In this document: piece after piece, positions 53,525 through 60,485 of the stretch | How the letters are laid out: every line of letters begins with the position of its first letter | How positions within the stretch are numbered: the stretch's first letter is position 1 | NCBI GenBank assembly: GCA_016711285.1 | Contig: JADJTG010000014.1 | Location: 248,001 to 312,000, forward strand | Direction: 5' to 3' | From: Sphingobacteriales bacterium | GTDB taxonomy: Bacteria; Bacteroidota; Bacteroidia; Chitinophagales; UBA2359 | DNA: 64,000 nucleotides | Program-made: the position numbers and the translations under genes | Notes under the pieces: model-generated | Database searches by the model: none | Seen by the model: the letters and a program-made list of their open reading frames with translations, nothing else | What the model was told of the DNA's origin: nothing

Positions 53525-54928
53525 TTGCAAGAAAAAAAACAGGTAAACTCCCCATTAAAAACACTTCCGAAGGCTTTTTTAGAGCAAATGCAACAACAAA
53601 TAGGGGAGCAGGAGAGCAGGAAATTGGCGGCTGTAATGGAGCAGGATTCGTCGGTGAGCATTCGCCTCAACCCGCAGAAAGTTGCGCCGCTTTTGTTTGA
53701 TTTGGCGGCTGCCGTTCCTTGGTGCGAGTCGGCTTATTATTTGGCGCAGCGTCCGAATTTTGCTCACGACCCACTTTGGCACGCCGGAGCCTATTATGTG
53801 CAAGAAGCCTCCTCTATGCTCATTGACCATATTATACGACACCACAGCGACTGTAGTTCGCCTTTGTCTGTATTAGATTTGTGTGCTTCGCCCGGCGGGA
53901 AAACTACTTTATTGGCTTCGGCGATACACCCGCACAGTACGCTCATCGCCAACGAAGCCATCAAAAACAGGGTAGGAGCTTTGTATCAGAATATAGCACG
54001 TTGGGGGCGGCAAAATGTTTTTATTACGCAGCAGCAAGTGGGCGATTTCGCGGCGATGCGGGGCTGTTTTGATGTGGTGTTGGCAGATGCACCTTGTTCG
54101 GGCGAGGGGCTTTTTCGTAAGCAGGCGAGTGCGATGGAAGAATGGTCGCCGCAAACAGTGGCGTTTTGTGCTGCCCGACAGCGCAGTATTTTGCAGGCTG
54201 CCGCGCCTTTGGTCAAAAAAGGAGGTATTTTGATATACAGCACCTGCACTTATAATCAGCGCGAAAACGAAGAAAATGCAGTTGCTTTGTTAGATTTAGG
54301 TTTTGAGTCGTTGCGCTTATCCTTAGCAGTGAATTGGGGGGTGGAGGAGGTAAAATTCCGGCAAAGTTATCACTATCATTGCTATCCGCATCGTGTGGCG
54401 GGCGAGGGTTTTTATTGTTCTGTTTTTCGCAAAACAAAGGGCGAAAACGGAGCGACAAACAAAGGAAATAAAAATGTAATAAGTAAAAATATTATGTTAA
54501 ATAGCAAAGAAAAAGAAATGCTGACACCTTGGATAGAGGACACCTTTTTATATATGATGAATTGGTTAAAGTTGCCCAACGGACAAATATTTGCCGTGAC
54601 TCCGTTACACGATGAAAATTTGAAAATATGCACCGCCAATATGCCGCGCAGCGAATATATTTTATTGGGCGAATTTAAAGGAAAAGATTTTATTCCATCT
54701 CACGAATTGGCTTTAAATACTATGATAAACAATCAATTACAAAGCATTGAATTAAATATATCAGATGCACAATCTTATTTAAAAAAAGAAAATTTTGAAT
54801 TAAAAAATGTATCGCAAAATTTCGGCTGGACTTTGGCAAAATTTAATGGACTGCCGCTTGGCTGGCTAAAGCTAATGCCCAATCGCTACAACAATTATTA
54901 CCCTACCAATTGGCGCATTTTAAAGTAA
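53525..54928 (+). CDS. 16S rRNA m5C methyltransferase (RsmF/NOL1-NOP2-Sun family)
   Basis: SAM-dependent RNA cytosine-5 methyltransferase of 467 residues. The conserved N-terminal region begins at once (LPKAFLEQMQQQIG), and the only suitable start is the TTG at 53525. Motifs: SIRLNPQK, WHAGAYYVQEASSML, SAM site VLDLCASPGGKTTLLAS, ADAPCSGEGLFRK (cysteine of motif IV) and YSTCTYNQRENE (catalytic cysteine of motif VI). The C-terminal 130 residues are a PUA-like RNA-binding region ending NNYYPTNWRILK. The arrangement matches RsmF more than RsmB, but the exact rRNA position is not certain. Confidence 0.92.
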   Translation: MQEKKQVNSPLKTLPKAFLEQMQQQIGEQESRKLAAVMEQDSSVSIRLNPQKVAPLLFDLAAAVPWCESAYYLAQRPNFAHDPLWHAGAYYVQEASSMLIDHIIRHHSDCSSPLSVLDLCASPGGKTTLLASAIHPHSTLIANEAIKNRVGALYQNIARWGRQNVFITQQQVGDFAAMRGCFDVVLADAPCSGEGLFRKQASAMEEWSPQTVAFCAARQRSILQAAAPLVKKGGILIYSTCTYNQRENEENAVALLDLGFESLRLSLAVNWGVEEVKFRQSYHYHCYPHRVAGEGFYCSVFRKTKGENGATNKGNKNVISKNIMLNSKEKEMLTPWIEDTFLYMMNWLKLPNGQIFAVTPLHDENLKICTANMPRSEYILLGEFKGKDFIPSHELALNTMINNQLQSIELNISDAQSYLKKENFELKNVSQNFGWTLAKFNGLPLGWLKLMPNRYNNYYPTNWRILK

Positions 54929-55122
54929 AAACCTGTATTTGTTTTTATAAATCAATTTGTAAAATAATTAACATTATGTTAAGTTAATGTTTTTTATCTA
55001 TCAATACCACGCTCCCGACTTGCTCTTAAAGTGTTAAAAATTTGGAGTTTTGACGCAAAGAGTTTAATTTTAGAAGCGATAGTTTTAATTTTTTAATCAA
55101 AAAAATTTTTACAACATGATGA

Positions 55123-55161
55123 GTTTTGTGATAAAATAAGTTTGGTATTCCAAGAATATGG
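55123..55161 (+). other. Relic of the paralogue-array spacer, lacking the hairpin
   Basis: Just before the first lipoprotein gene, TTTTGTGATAAAATAAG plus TTTGGTATT and CAAGAATATGG match the end of each array gene (codons for F-V-x-K-stop) and its spacer. The 43-45 bp hairpin segment found in all seven other spacers is absent. It suggests that another copy once stood upstream and was deleted. Confidence 0.6.
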
Positions 55162-55826
55162 CTATTAGAATAATCATAATATCATCGCTGTTGCTGTTGG
55201 CTTCCTGCTTCAAAGATTCGGATTGTCACGAACACTATCAGGTGGCACTACCCTTTTCCACCGAAGGAATGCCCGACACTTTGGCAGTGGGCGATACACT
55301 TTGGTTCAATGCTGATTTTTCCGATACCCTGCCCGACATCTTCAACATTGGCGAAAAATGGCACCTGCACGACTTTGATTTTAAAGGCTATTTTTTGGTA
55401 TTTAAAATAGATACAACTCCGGCACACGATATCCATATTCCATTGGAATACACTGTCGCACTCGGAAAAATAAATCCTTTTTATTTTAATGATGGCGGAG
55501 TTTCTTATCAGTTGCAATTTGATTTTTCTGAAACGGAACACCGCTACCGTTTGCGCTTTGGCCTTATCCCCAAAGAAAAAGGTATCTATCATCTTAGAAT
55601 GGGGTCTCTGATTTCCGATGATTACTATTTTAATAATGGATATCATATAGACGAAGAATGTAGATACAAGCAACCTCTTATGGTTAGCTATTCTACTAAT
55701 AACAGAGGAGATAATAACCGTCATTTGTTTTTAGCCTCTCCTGACAGTGCTTATGTTCATAGCATAGATAATCTAAAATTATTGGATTACTGGGAAACAG
55801 GCTCTTATTGTTTCGTGGTAAAATAA
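55158..55826 (+). CDS. Array lipoprotein 1 of 8 (type alpha signal)
   Basis: Lipoprotein of 222 residues, lipobox LLLASC with Cys17. Its N-terminal module (MAIRIIIISSLLLLASC, DSDCHEHYQVALPF) is shared only with array gene 6. The near-invariant core VGDTLWFNADFSDTL (about residues 45-60) follows, then the PDIFNIGEKWHLHDFDF module shared with genes 4 and 8. A central beta-rich region is almost identical to gene 4 (HDIHIPLEYTVALGKINPF). The C-terminal module is STNNRGDNNRHLFLASPD, ending in DYWETGSYCFVVK. No known family is recognised. The composition (beta-strands, paired Cys in the second half) suggests a compact surface-exposed or periplasmic beta-domain. Confidence 0.9.
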   Translation: MAIRIIIISSLLLLASCFKDSDCHEHYQVALPFSTEGMPDTLAVGDTLWFNADFSDTLPDIFNIGEKWHLHDFDFKGYFLVFKIDTTPAHDIHIPLEYTVALGKINPFYFNDGGVSYQLQFDFSETEHRYRLRFGLIPKEKGIYHLRMGSLISDDYYFNNGYHIDEECRYKQPLMVSYSTNNRGDNNRHLFLASPDSAYVHSIDNLKLLDYWETGSYCFVVK

Positions 55827-55837
55827 GTTTTGGTATT

Positions 55838-55872
55838 AACGGCGTATTTTGCTAAGTTGCCAACACGCCGTT
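55838..55872 (+). repeat. Conserved intergenic hairpin, spacer 1
   Basis: Arms 55838-55848 and 55862-55872 (AACGGCGTATT with AACACGCCGTT, one mismatch) flank a 13-nt loop. T-rich sequence follows. This copy has an A in place of the G found in most copies. Confidence 0.75.
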
Positions 55873-55889
55873 TTAACTTTTTCAAGAAT

Positions 55890-55949
55890 ATGGCTACTAA
55901 AATTTATTATATAGGTTTATGTTTTTGTGTTTTAAAATTTATTATATAG
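55890..55949 (+). pseudogene. Ancestral start of array gene 2, now a 19-codon dead-end ORF
   Basis: The ATG at 55890 sits exactly where the other array genes start (CAAGAAT-ATG) and reads MATKIYYIGLCFCVL like its paralogues. Because the 35-bp unit that follows is duplicated and is not a multiple of three, translation shifts frame in the second copy and stops at TAG 55947-55949. Confidence 0.8.
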
Positions 55950-56143
55950 GTTTATGTTTTTGTGTTTTAAAATTTATTATATAGGTTTATGTTTTTTTGT
56001 TTTAAAATTTATTATATAGGTTTATGTTTTTGTGTTTTAAAATTTATTATATAGGTTTATGTTTTTGTGTTTTAAAATTTATTATATAGGTTTATGTTTT
56101 TGTGTTTTAAAATTTATTATATAGGTTTATGTTTTTGTGTTTT
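55899..56143 (+). repeat. 35-bp minisatellite, seven head-to-tail copies, inside the signal-peptide region of array gene 2
   Basis: The unit starts AAAATTTATTATATAGG and ends TTTATGTTTTTGTGTTTT. Copies begin at 55899, 55934, 55969, 56004, 56039, 56074 and 56109 and are identical except for one G-to-T change in the third (at 55997). The same 35 bp occur once, as signal-peptide coding sequence, in array genes 3, 5 and 7. Each copy contains an ATG at unit position 21. The ATG of the penultimate copy is always in frame with the downstream gene, whatever the copy number. Between-copy identity indicates recent slippage or unequal recombination. Confidence 0.95.
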
Positions 56144-56768
56144 AATAGCGGTAAGCTGTACTAAAATAAAGCACTGTCCTTCTGTGTATAAGCTAACTTT
56201 GCCTCTTTACACCCAAGGCATCCCTGATACTTTGGCAGTGGGCGATACGCTCTGGTTCAACGCCGATTTTTCGGATACCCTCACTGATTTTGCCAATGAA
56301 AACAGTTATTTACACTTAGAAAATTTTGATTTTCAATGTGTTTTTGGAATATCAAAGATAGATTCTACCATAGCACAATATAATAACATCAATACTATAG
56401 ATATTATAAATGGTATAGGTACTATTCAATCTGTGTTGTTCAGCAATGGTACTGTCTATAATAATATCTTTTTTTGGTATAAAGAGCATCGGTATAAGCT
56501 AAAATTTGGCTTGGTTCCCAAGGTAAAAGGTGTTTTTCATATAAGTTTTTGGAGTAGAATAGATTTGGTATCTCCACTTCTATTGAATACTGATTGTAAA
56601 GGAAAAGAAGAGATGCTAATTTATTGTTCTACCAATAATGATGGTGACAATAATCGCTATTTATTATTGGGTTCGCCGGATTCACTTTTTATCCAGGCAA
56701 TAGAAACTCCGGACGGGTCAGGAGTTGGTTACTGGAAACAGGGGTCTTATTGTTTCGTGGTAAAATAA
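56094..56768 (+). CDS. Array lipoprotein 2 of 8 (type beta, start moved into the minisatellite)
   Basis: The protein of 224 residues is translated from the ATG in the sixth 35-bp copy. It begins MFLCFKIYYIGLCFCVLIAV, then SC as lipobox, so the repeat itself supplies a usable though altered lipoprotein signal. Mature module CTKIKHCPSVYKLTLPLYTQG is shared with genes 3, 5 and 7. The core is VGDTLWFNADFSDTL, followed by the TDFANENSYLHLENFDFQC module shared with 5 and 7. The C-terminus is STNNDGDNNRYLLLGSPDSLF and YWKQGSYCFVVK. Whether the new start is translated is uncertain; no ribosome site is evident, as usual in this phylum. Confidence 0.8.
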   Translation: MFLCFKIYYIGLCFCVLIAVSCTKIKHCPSVYKLTLPLYTQGIPDTLAVGDTLWFNADFSDTLTDFANENSYLHLENFDFQCVFGISKIDSTIAQYNNINTIDIINGIGTIQSVLFSNGTVYNNIFFWYKEHRYKLKFGLVPKVKGVFHISFWSRIDLVSPLLLNTDCKGKEEMLIYCSTNNDGDNNRYLLLGSPDSLFIQAIETPDGSGVGYWKQGSYCFVVK

Positions 56769-56778
56769 GTTTGGTATT

Positions 56779-56813
56779 AACGGCGTGTTTTGCTAAGTTG
56801 CCAACACGCCGTT
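56779..56813 (+). repeat. Conserved intergenic hairpin, spacer 2
   Basis: Arms AACGGCGTGTT (56779-56789) and AACACGCCGTT (56803-56813) pair perfectly around a 13-nt loop. TTAACTTTTTC follows, so it could act as a weak terminator or attenuator between array genes. Confidence 0.8.
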
Positions 56814-56830
56814 TTAACTTTTTCAAGAAT

Positions 56831-57498
56831 ATGGTTACTAAAATTTATTATATAGGTTTATGTTTTTGTGTTTTAATAGCGGTAAGCTGTACTAAAATAA
56901 AGCACTGTCCTTCTGTGTATAAGCTCACTTTGCCTTTTTATACCGAAGGCACGCCCGACACTTTGGCAGTGGGCGATACGCTCTGGTTCAACGCCGATTT
57001 TTCCGATACTCTGCCTGATGTTATCAATATCGGCGAAAAATGGCACATGCACGACTTTGATTTTAGGAGCAGTTTTCGCATCTTTCGTTTGGATAAAGAT
57101 ACGGTAAAAGATGCCGCCCGTAATTTTGATATAGCGGTTATTAAAGGAACTGTTTCTCCTTTTTATTACAGTACGGGCAGTATTTCTAATGACTTTGAGG
57201 CAGAGTTCTCCCCTGATACACACCACTACGCTGTACGTTTCGGTGTAGTACCCCAGGAGCAGGGAACTTATCATTTGTTTTTCGGAAGTTTTATCTTGCC
57301 AATATCAGATCGTTATAATATAGACCCGTGTTGTAGAGGGAAAGAAACGGTTTTTTTCACTATAGCACCAATAATAATGCAGATAATCATCGCTATTTAT
57401 TTCTATCTTCGCCTGATTCTTTATATACATATAGCTTTGATAATCTCAAGAGTGAGGATTACTGGCAACAGGGGTCTTATTGTTTTGCAGTAAAATAA
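56831..57498 (+). pseudogene. Array lipoprotein 3 of 8 (chimeric, frameshifted in T7)
   Basis: The ATG at 56831 gives a type beta signal and N-terminal module (IYYIGLCFCVLIAVSC). The next part, LPDVINIGEKWHMHDFDF, is the module of gene 6, so the gene is a chimera. Its central region (DKDTVKDAARNFDIAVIKG) is unique. After GKETVFF the frame is lost in T7 at 57351-57357. One extra T would give YSTNNNADNHRYLFL, SSPDSLYTYSFDNLKSED and YWQQGSYCFAVK, ending at TAA 57496-57498. As it stands, translation runs into a hydrophobic nonsense tail and stops at 57493. Confidence 0.85.
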
Positions 57499-57509
57499 GT
57501 TTTGGTATT

Positions 57510-57544
57510 AACGGCGTGTTTTGCTAAGTTGCCAACACTCCGTT
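57510..57544 (+). repeat. Conserved intergenic hairpin, spacer 3
   Basis: Arms 57510-57520 and 57534-57544. The right arm has CACTCCG in place of CACGCCG, giving one mismatch. Loop and flanks are as in the other spacers. Confidence 0.75.
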
Positions 57545-57561
57545 TTAACTTTTCCAAGAAT

Positions 57562-58239
57562 ATGGCTACTAAAATCATTCTATTTTGTTTTTTCACGCTG
57601 TTCCTTTTTTTTAGCGATTGTGGTTGCCGCATCAAAGACAATGACTGCCACGGTTACTATGAAATAGAAATACCTTTCCACACCGAAGGCACCCCCGATA
57701 CTTTGGTAGTGGGCGATACACTTTGGTTCAATGCTGATTTTTCCGATACTCTGCCCGACATCTTCAACATTGGCGAAAAATGGCACCTGCACGACTTTGA
57801 TTTTAAAGGATCCTTTGGCTTACTTAAAATAGATACAACTTCGGCACACGATATCCATATTCCATTGGAATACACTGTCGCACTCGGAAAAATAAATCCT
57901 TTTTATTTTAATGATGGCGGAGTTTCTTATCAGTTGCAATTTGATTTTTCTGAAGCAGAACACCGCTACCGTCTGCGCTTTGGCCTTATCCCCAAAGAAA
58001 AAGGTATCTATCATCTTAGAATGGGGTCTCTGATTTCCGATGGAGATATGGAATTTGAAATTGATGAAGAATGTAGATATAAACAGCCCCTTTATGTAAG
58101 CTATTCCACCAATAACAGAGGAGATAATAACCGTCATTTGTTTTTAGCCTCTCCTGACAGTGCTTATGTTCATAGCATAGATAATCTAAAATTATTGGAT
58201 TACTGGGAAACAGGCTCTTATTGTTTCGTGGTAAAATAA
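57562..58239 (+). CDS. Array lipoprotein 4 of 8 (type gamma signal)
   Basis: The protein of 225 residues starts at the ATG at 57562. The type gamma signal (MATKIILFCFFTLFLFFSDC, then GC) is shared only with gene 8. Two closely spaced cysteines make the lipidation site ambiguous, and the -1 position is Asp or Gly. Mature N-terminus DNDCHGYYEIEIPFHTEG; core VGDTLWFNADFSDTL. The middle (PDIFNIGEKWHLHDFDF, then HDIHIPLEYTVALGK) is nearly that of gene 1, while SLISDGDMEFEIDEECRYKQ is that of gene 8. The C-terminus DYWETGSYCFVVK is common to genes 1, 4, 6 and 8 with small changes. Confidence 0.9.
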   Translation: MATKIILFCFFTLFLFFSDCGCRIKDNDCHGYYEIEIPFHTEGTPDTLVVGDTLWFNADFSDTLPDIFNIGEKWHLHDFDFKGSFGLLKIDTTSAHDIHIPLEYTVALGKINPFYFNDGGVSYQLQFDFSEAEHRYRLRFGLIPKEKGIYHLRMGSLISDGDMEFEIDEECRYKQPLYVSYSTNNRGDNNRHLFLASPDSAYVHSIDNLKLLDYWETGSYCFVVK

Positions 58240-58249
58240 GTTTGGTATT

Positions 58250-58284
58250 AACGGCGTATTTTGCTAAGTTGCCAACACGCCGTT
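58250..58284 (+). repeat. Conserved intergenic hairpin, spacer 4
   Basis: Arms 58250-58260 (AACGGCGTATT) and 58274-58284 (AACACGCCGTT) have the same A-for-G change as spacer 1, which suggests these two spacers share a recent origin. Confidence 0.75.
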
Positions 58285-58301
58285 TTAACTTTTTCAAGAA
58301 T

Positions 58302-58976
58302 ATGGTTACTAAAATTTATTATATAGGTTTATGTTTTTGTGTTTTAATGGCAATGGCGGTAAGCTGTACTAAAATAAAGCACTGTCCTTCTGTGTATAAG
58401 CTAACTTTGCCTCTTTACACCCAAGGCACGCCCGACACTTTGGCAGTGGGCGATACACTTTGGTTCAATGCTGATTTTTCCGATACCCTCACTGATTTTG
58501 CCAATGAAAACAGTTATTTACACTTAGAAAATTTTGATTTCCAATGTGGTTTTGGAATATCCAAGATAGATTCTACCGTAGCGCAACATAATAACATCAA
58601 TACTATGGATATTATAAATGGTATAGGTACTGTTCAATCTGTATTGTTCAGCAATGGATTTGTTTATAATAATATCTTTTTTTTGTATCAAGAGCATCGG
58701 TATAAGCTAAAATTTGGCTTGGTTCCCAAGGTAAAAGGTGTTTTTTATATAGGGTTTTTTAGTTGGCTTGACACTGGATATGATTTGGACTTTAATACTG
58801 ATTGTAAAGGAAATGAAGAAATGCTAATTTATTGTTCTACCAATAATGATGGTGATAATAATCGCTATTTATTATTGGGTTCGCCGGATTTACTTTTTAT
58901 CCATGCAATAGAAACTCCGGACGGGTCAGGAGTTGGTTACTGGAAACAGGGGTCTTATTGTTTTGCGGCAAAATAA
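58302..58976 (+). CDS. Array lipoprotein 5 of 8 (type beta)
   Basis: The protein of 224 residues starts at the ATG at 58302. Signal MVTKIYYIGLCFCVLMAMAV, then SC; it contains a single copy of the 35-bp unit, followed by a 6-bp insertion (extra Met-Ala) relative to genes 3 and 7. The body closely matches gene 2: TDFANENSYLHLENFDFQCGF, NINTMDIINGIGTVQSVLF, KLKFGLVPKVKGVFYI, STNNDGDNNRYLLLGSPD and YWKQGSYCFAAK. It differs from gene 2 mainly in one patch (FFSWLDTGYDLDF). Confidence 0.9.
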   Translation: MVTKIYYIGLCFCVLMAMAVSCTKIKHCPSVYKLTLPLYTQGTPDTLAVGDTLWFNADFSDTLTDFANENSYLHLENFDFQCGFGISKIDSTVAQHNNINTMDIINGIGTVQSVLFSNGFVYNNIFFLYQEHRYKLKFGLVPKVKGVFYIGFFSWLDTGYDLDFNTDCKGNEEMLIYCSTNNDGDNNRYLLLGSPDLLFIHAIETPDGSGVGYWKQGSYCFAAK

Positions 58977-58989
58977 GAGACTTGGTATT

Positions 58990-59024
58990 AACGGCGTGTT
59001 TTGCTAAGTTGCCAACACGCCGTT
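58990..59024 (+). repeat. Conserved intergenic hairpin, spacer 5
   Basis: Perfect 11-bp arms lie at 58990-59000 and 59014-59024. The spacer starts TAAGAGACTTGGTATT in place of TAAGTTTGGTATT but is otherwise standard. Confidence 0.8.
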
Positions 59025-59041
59025 TTAACTTTTTCAAGAAT

Positions 59042-59707
59042 ATGGCTATTAGAATAATCATAATATCATCGCTGTTGTTGTTGGCTTCCTGCTTTAAAGA
59101 TTCGGATTGTCACGAACACTATCAGGTGGCACTACCCTTTTCCACCGAAGGTATCCCCGACACTTTGGCAGTGGGCGATACACTTTGGTTCAATGCCGAT
59201 TTTTCGGATACCCTGCCCGATGTTATCAATATCGGCGAAAAGTGGCACATGCACGACTTTAACTTTAAAGGCTATTTTTTTCTATTTAAAATAGATACTG
59301 CTTTAGTGAACGATATTAATCTTGAAATGGAGCATATCGTCGCACTTGGAAAAATAAATCCTTTTTATTTTAATGATGGCGGAGTTTCTTATAATTTTCA
59401 ATTTGATTTTTCTGAAACGGAACATCGCTACCGTTTGCGTTTTGGTGTTATTCCAAAGCAGAAAGGGGTATATCATTTTTTTATGGGATCTATGGTTTCT
59501 GATGACCACTATCGCGACCGATATAATATAGACGAGGAATGTAGATACAAACAACAATTTATTATCAGCTATTCTACTAATAACAGAGGAGATAATAACC
59601 GCCATTTGTTTTTAGCCTCACCCGATAGTGCTTATGTTCATAGTATAGATAATCTAAAATTATTGGATTACTGGGAAACAGGCTCTTATTGTTTTGCAGT
59701 AAAATAA
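59042..59707 (+). CDS. Array lipoprotein 6 of 8 (type alpha)
   Basis: The protein of 221 residues starts at the ATG at 59042, lipobox LLLASC. The N-terminal module is that of gene 1 almost base for base. The next module (LPDVINIGEKWHMHDFNF) is that of gene 3. The segment FGVIPKQKGVYHFFMGS is shared with gene 8, and the 3' part (STNNRGDNNRHLFLASPD, DYWETGSYCFAVK) with genes 1, 4 and 8. The middle patch (NDINLEMEHIVALGKINPF) diverges from gene 1. It is a clear mosaic. Confidence 0.9.
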   Translation: MAIRIIIISSLLLLASCFKDSDCHEHYQVALPFSTEGIPDTLAVGDTLWFNADFSDTLPDVINIGEKWHMHDFNFKGYFFLFKIDTALVNDINLEMEHIVALGKINPFYFNDGGVSYNFQFDFSETEHRYRLRFGVIPKQKGVYHFFMGSMVSDDHYRDRYNIDEECRYKQQFIISYSTNNRGDNNRHLFLASPDSAYVHSIDNLKLLDYWETGSYCFAVK

Positions 59708-59718
59708 GTTTTGGTATT

Positions 59719-59753
59719 AACGGCGTGTTTTGCTAAGTTGCCAACACGCCGTT
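59719..59753 (+). repeat. Conserved intergenic hairpin, spacer 6
   Basis: Perfect 11-bp arms lie at 59719-59729 and 59743-59753 with a 13-nt loop. The following T-run is one base shorter than in spacers 2 and 5. Confidence 0.8.
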
Positions 59754-59769
59754 TTAACTTTTCAAGAAT

Positions 59770-60423
59770 ATGGTTACTAAAATTTATTATATAGGTTTAT
59801 GTTTTTGTGTTTTAATAGCGGTAAGCTGTACTAAAATAAAGCACTGTCCTTCTGTGTATAAGCTCACTTTGCCTTTTTATACCGAAGGCACCCCCGACAC
59901 TTTGGCAGTGGGCGATACGCTTTGGTTTTATGCCGATTTTTCGGATACCCTCACTGATTTTGCCAATGAAAACAGTTATTTACACTTAGAAAATTTTGAT
60001 TTCCAATGTGGTTTTATTATATCTAAAATAGATACGTCAATTGTACAACATCCAAATAATGCGATGGACATTATAAATGGTATAGGTAAGGTCAATTCTG
60101 TTTTATTCAGTAATAATATTACTCATCATTATATTAGTTATTTATTTAAGGAACACCGATATAAACTAAAATTTGGTTTGGTTCCAAAAATAAAAGGAGT
60201 TTTCTATATAAATTTTTGGAGTTTTATAGATTTGGTATCTCCACTTCAATTAAACACAGATTGCAAAGGAAAAGAAGAGATAATTTATTGTTCTACCAAT
60301 AATGATGGTGATAATAATCGCTATTTATTATTAAATTCGCCGGATTCACTTTTTATCTATGCAGTAGATTCACCCGGATATGATTATTGGCAACAAGGCT
60401 CTTATTGTTTCGTGGTAAAATAA
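59770..60423 (+). CDS. Array lipoprotein 7 of 8 (type beta)
   Basis: The protein of 217 residues starts at the ATG at 59770, signal as in gene 3 with a single 35-bp unit and lipobox IAVSC. The core reads VGDTLWFYADFSDTL, with Tyr where all other copies have Asn. The TDFANENSYLHLENFDFQCGF module is kept. The central and late parts are more diverged from genes 2 and 5 (VQHPNNAMDIINGIGKVNS, NFWSFIDLVSPLQLN), and the end reads SPGYDYWQQGSYCFVVK. It is the most diverged member of the beta group in its second half. Confidence 0.9.
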   Translation: MVTKIYYIGLCFCVLIAVSCTKIKHCPSVYKLTLPFYTEGTPDTLAVGDTLWFYADFSDTLTDFANENSYLHLENFDFQCGFIISKIDTSIVQHPNNAMDIINGIGKVNSVLFSNNITHHYISYLFKEHRYKLKFGLVPKIKGVFYINFWSFIDLVSPLQLNTDCKGKEEIIYCSTNNDGDNNRYLLLNSPDSLFIYAVDSPGYDYWQQGSYCFVVK

Positions 60424-60433
60424 GTTTGGTATT

Positions 60434-60468
60434 AACGGCGTGTTTTGCTAAGTTGCCAACACGCCGTT
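60434..60468 (+). repeat. Conserved intergenic hairpin, spacer 7
   Basis: Perfect 11-bp arms lie at 60434-60444 and 60458-60468, with the same loop as the other spacers. Confidence 0.8.
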
Positions 60469-60485
60469 TTAACTTTTCCAAGAAT

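Noticed and set aside
55899..56143. Regular 35-bp repeats looked at first like a small CRISPR array
   Set aside because: The copies are directly adjacent with no spacers, lie inside a gene start, and match signal-peptide coding sequence of paralogues.
58221..58301. In-frame extensions of array genes upstream through the spacer, starting in the previous gene (VLTACFAKLPTRRF-type peptide)
   Set aside because: The extensions would place 27-33 charged residues before a signal peptide and overlap the preceding stop; they exist because the spacer is conserved, not because it is translated.
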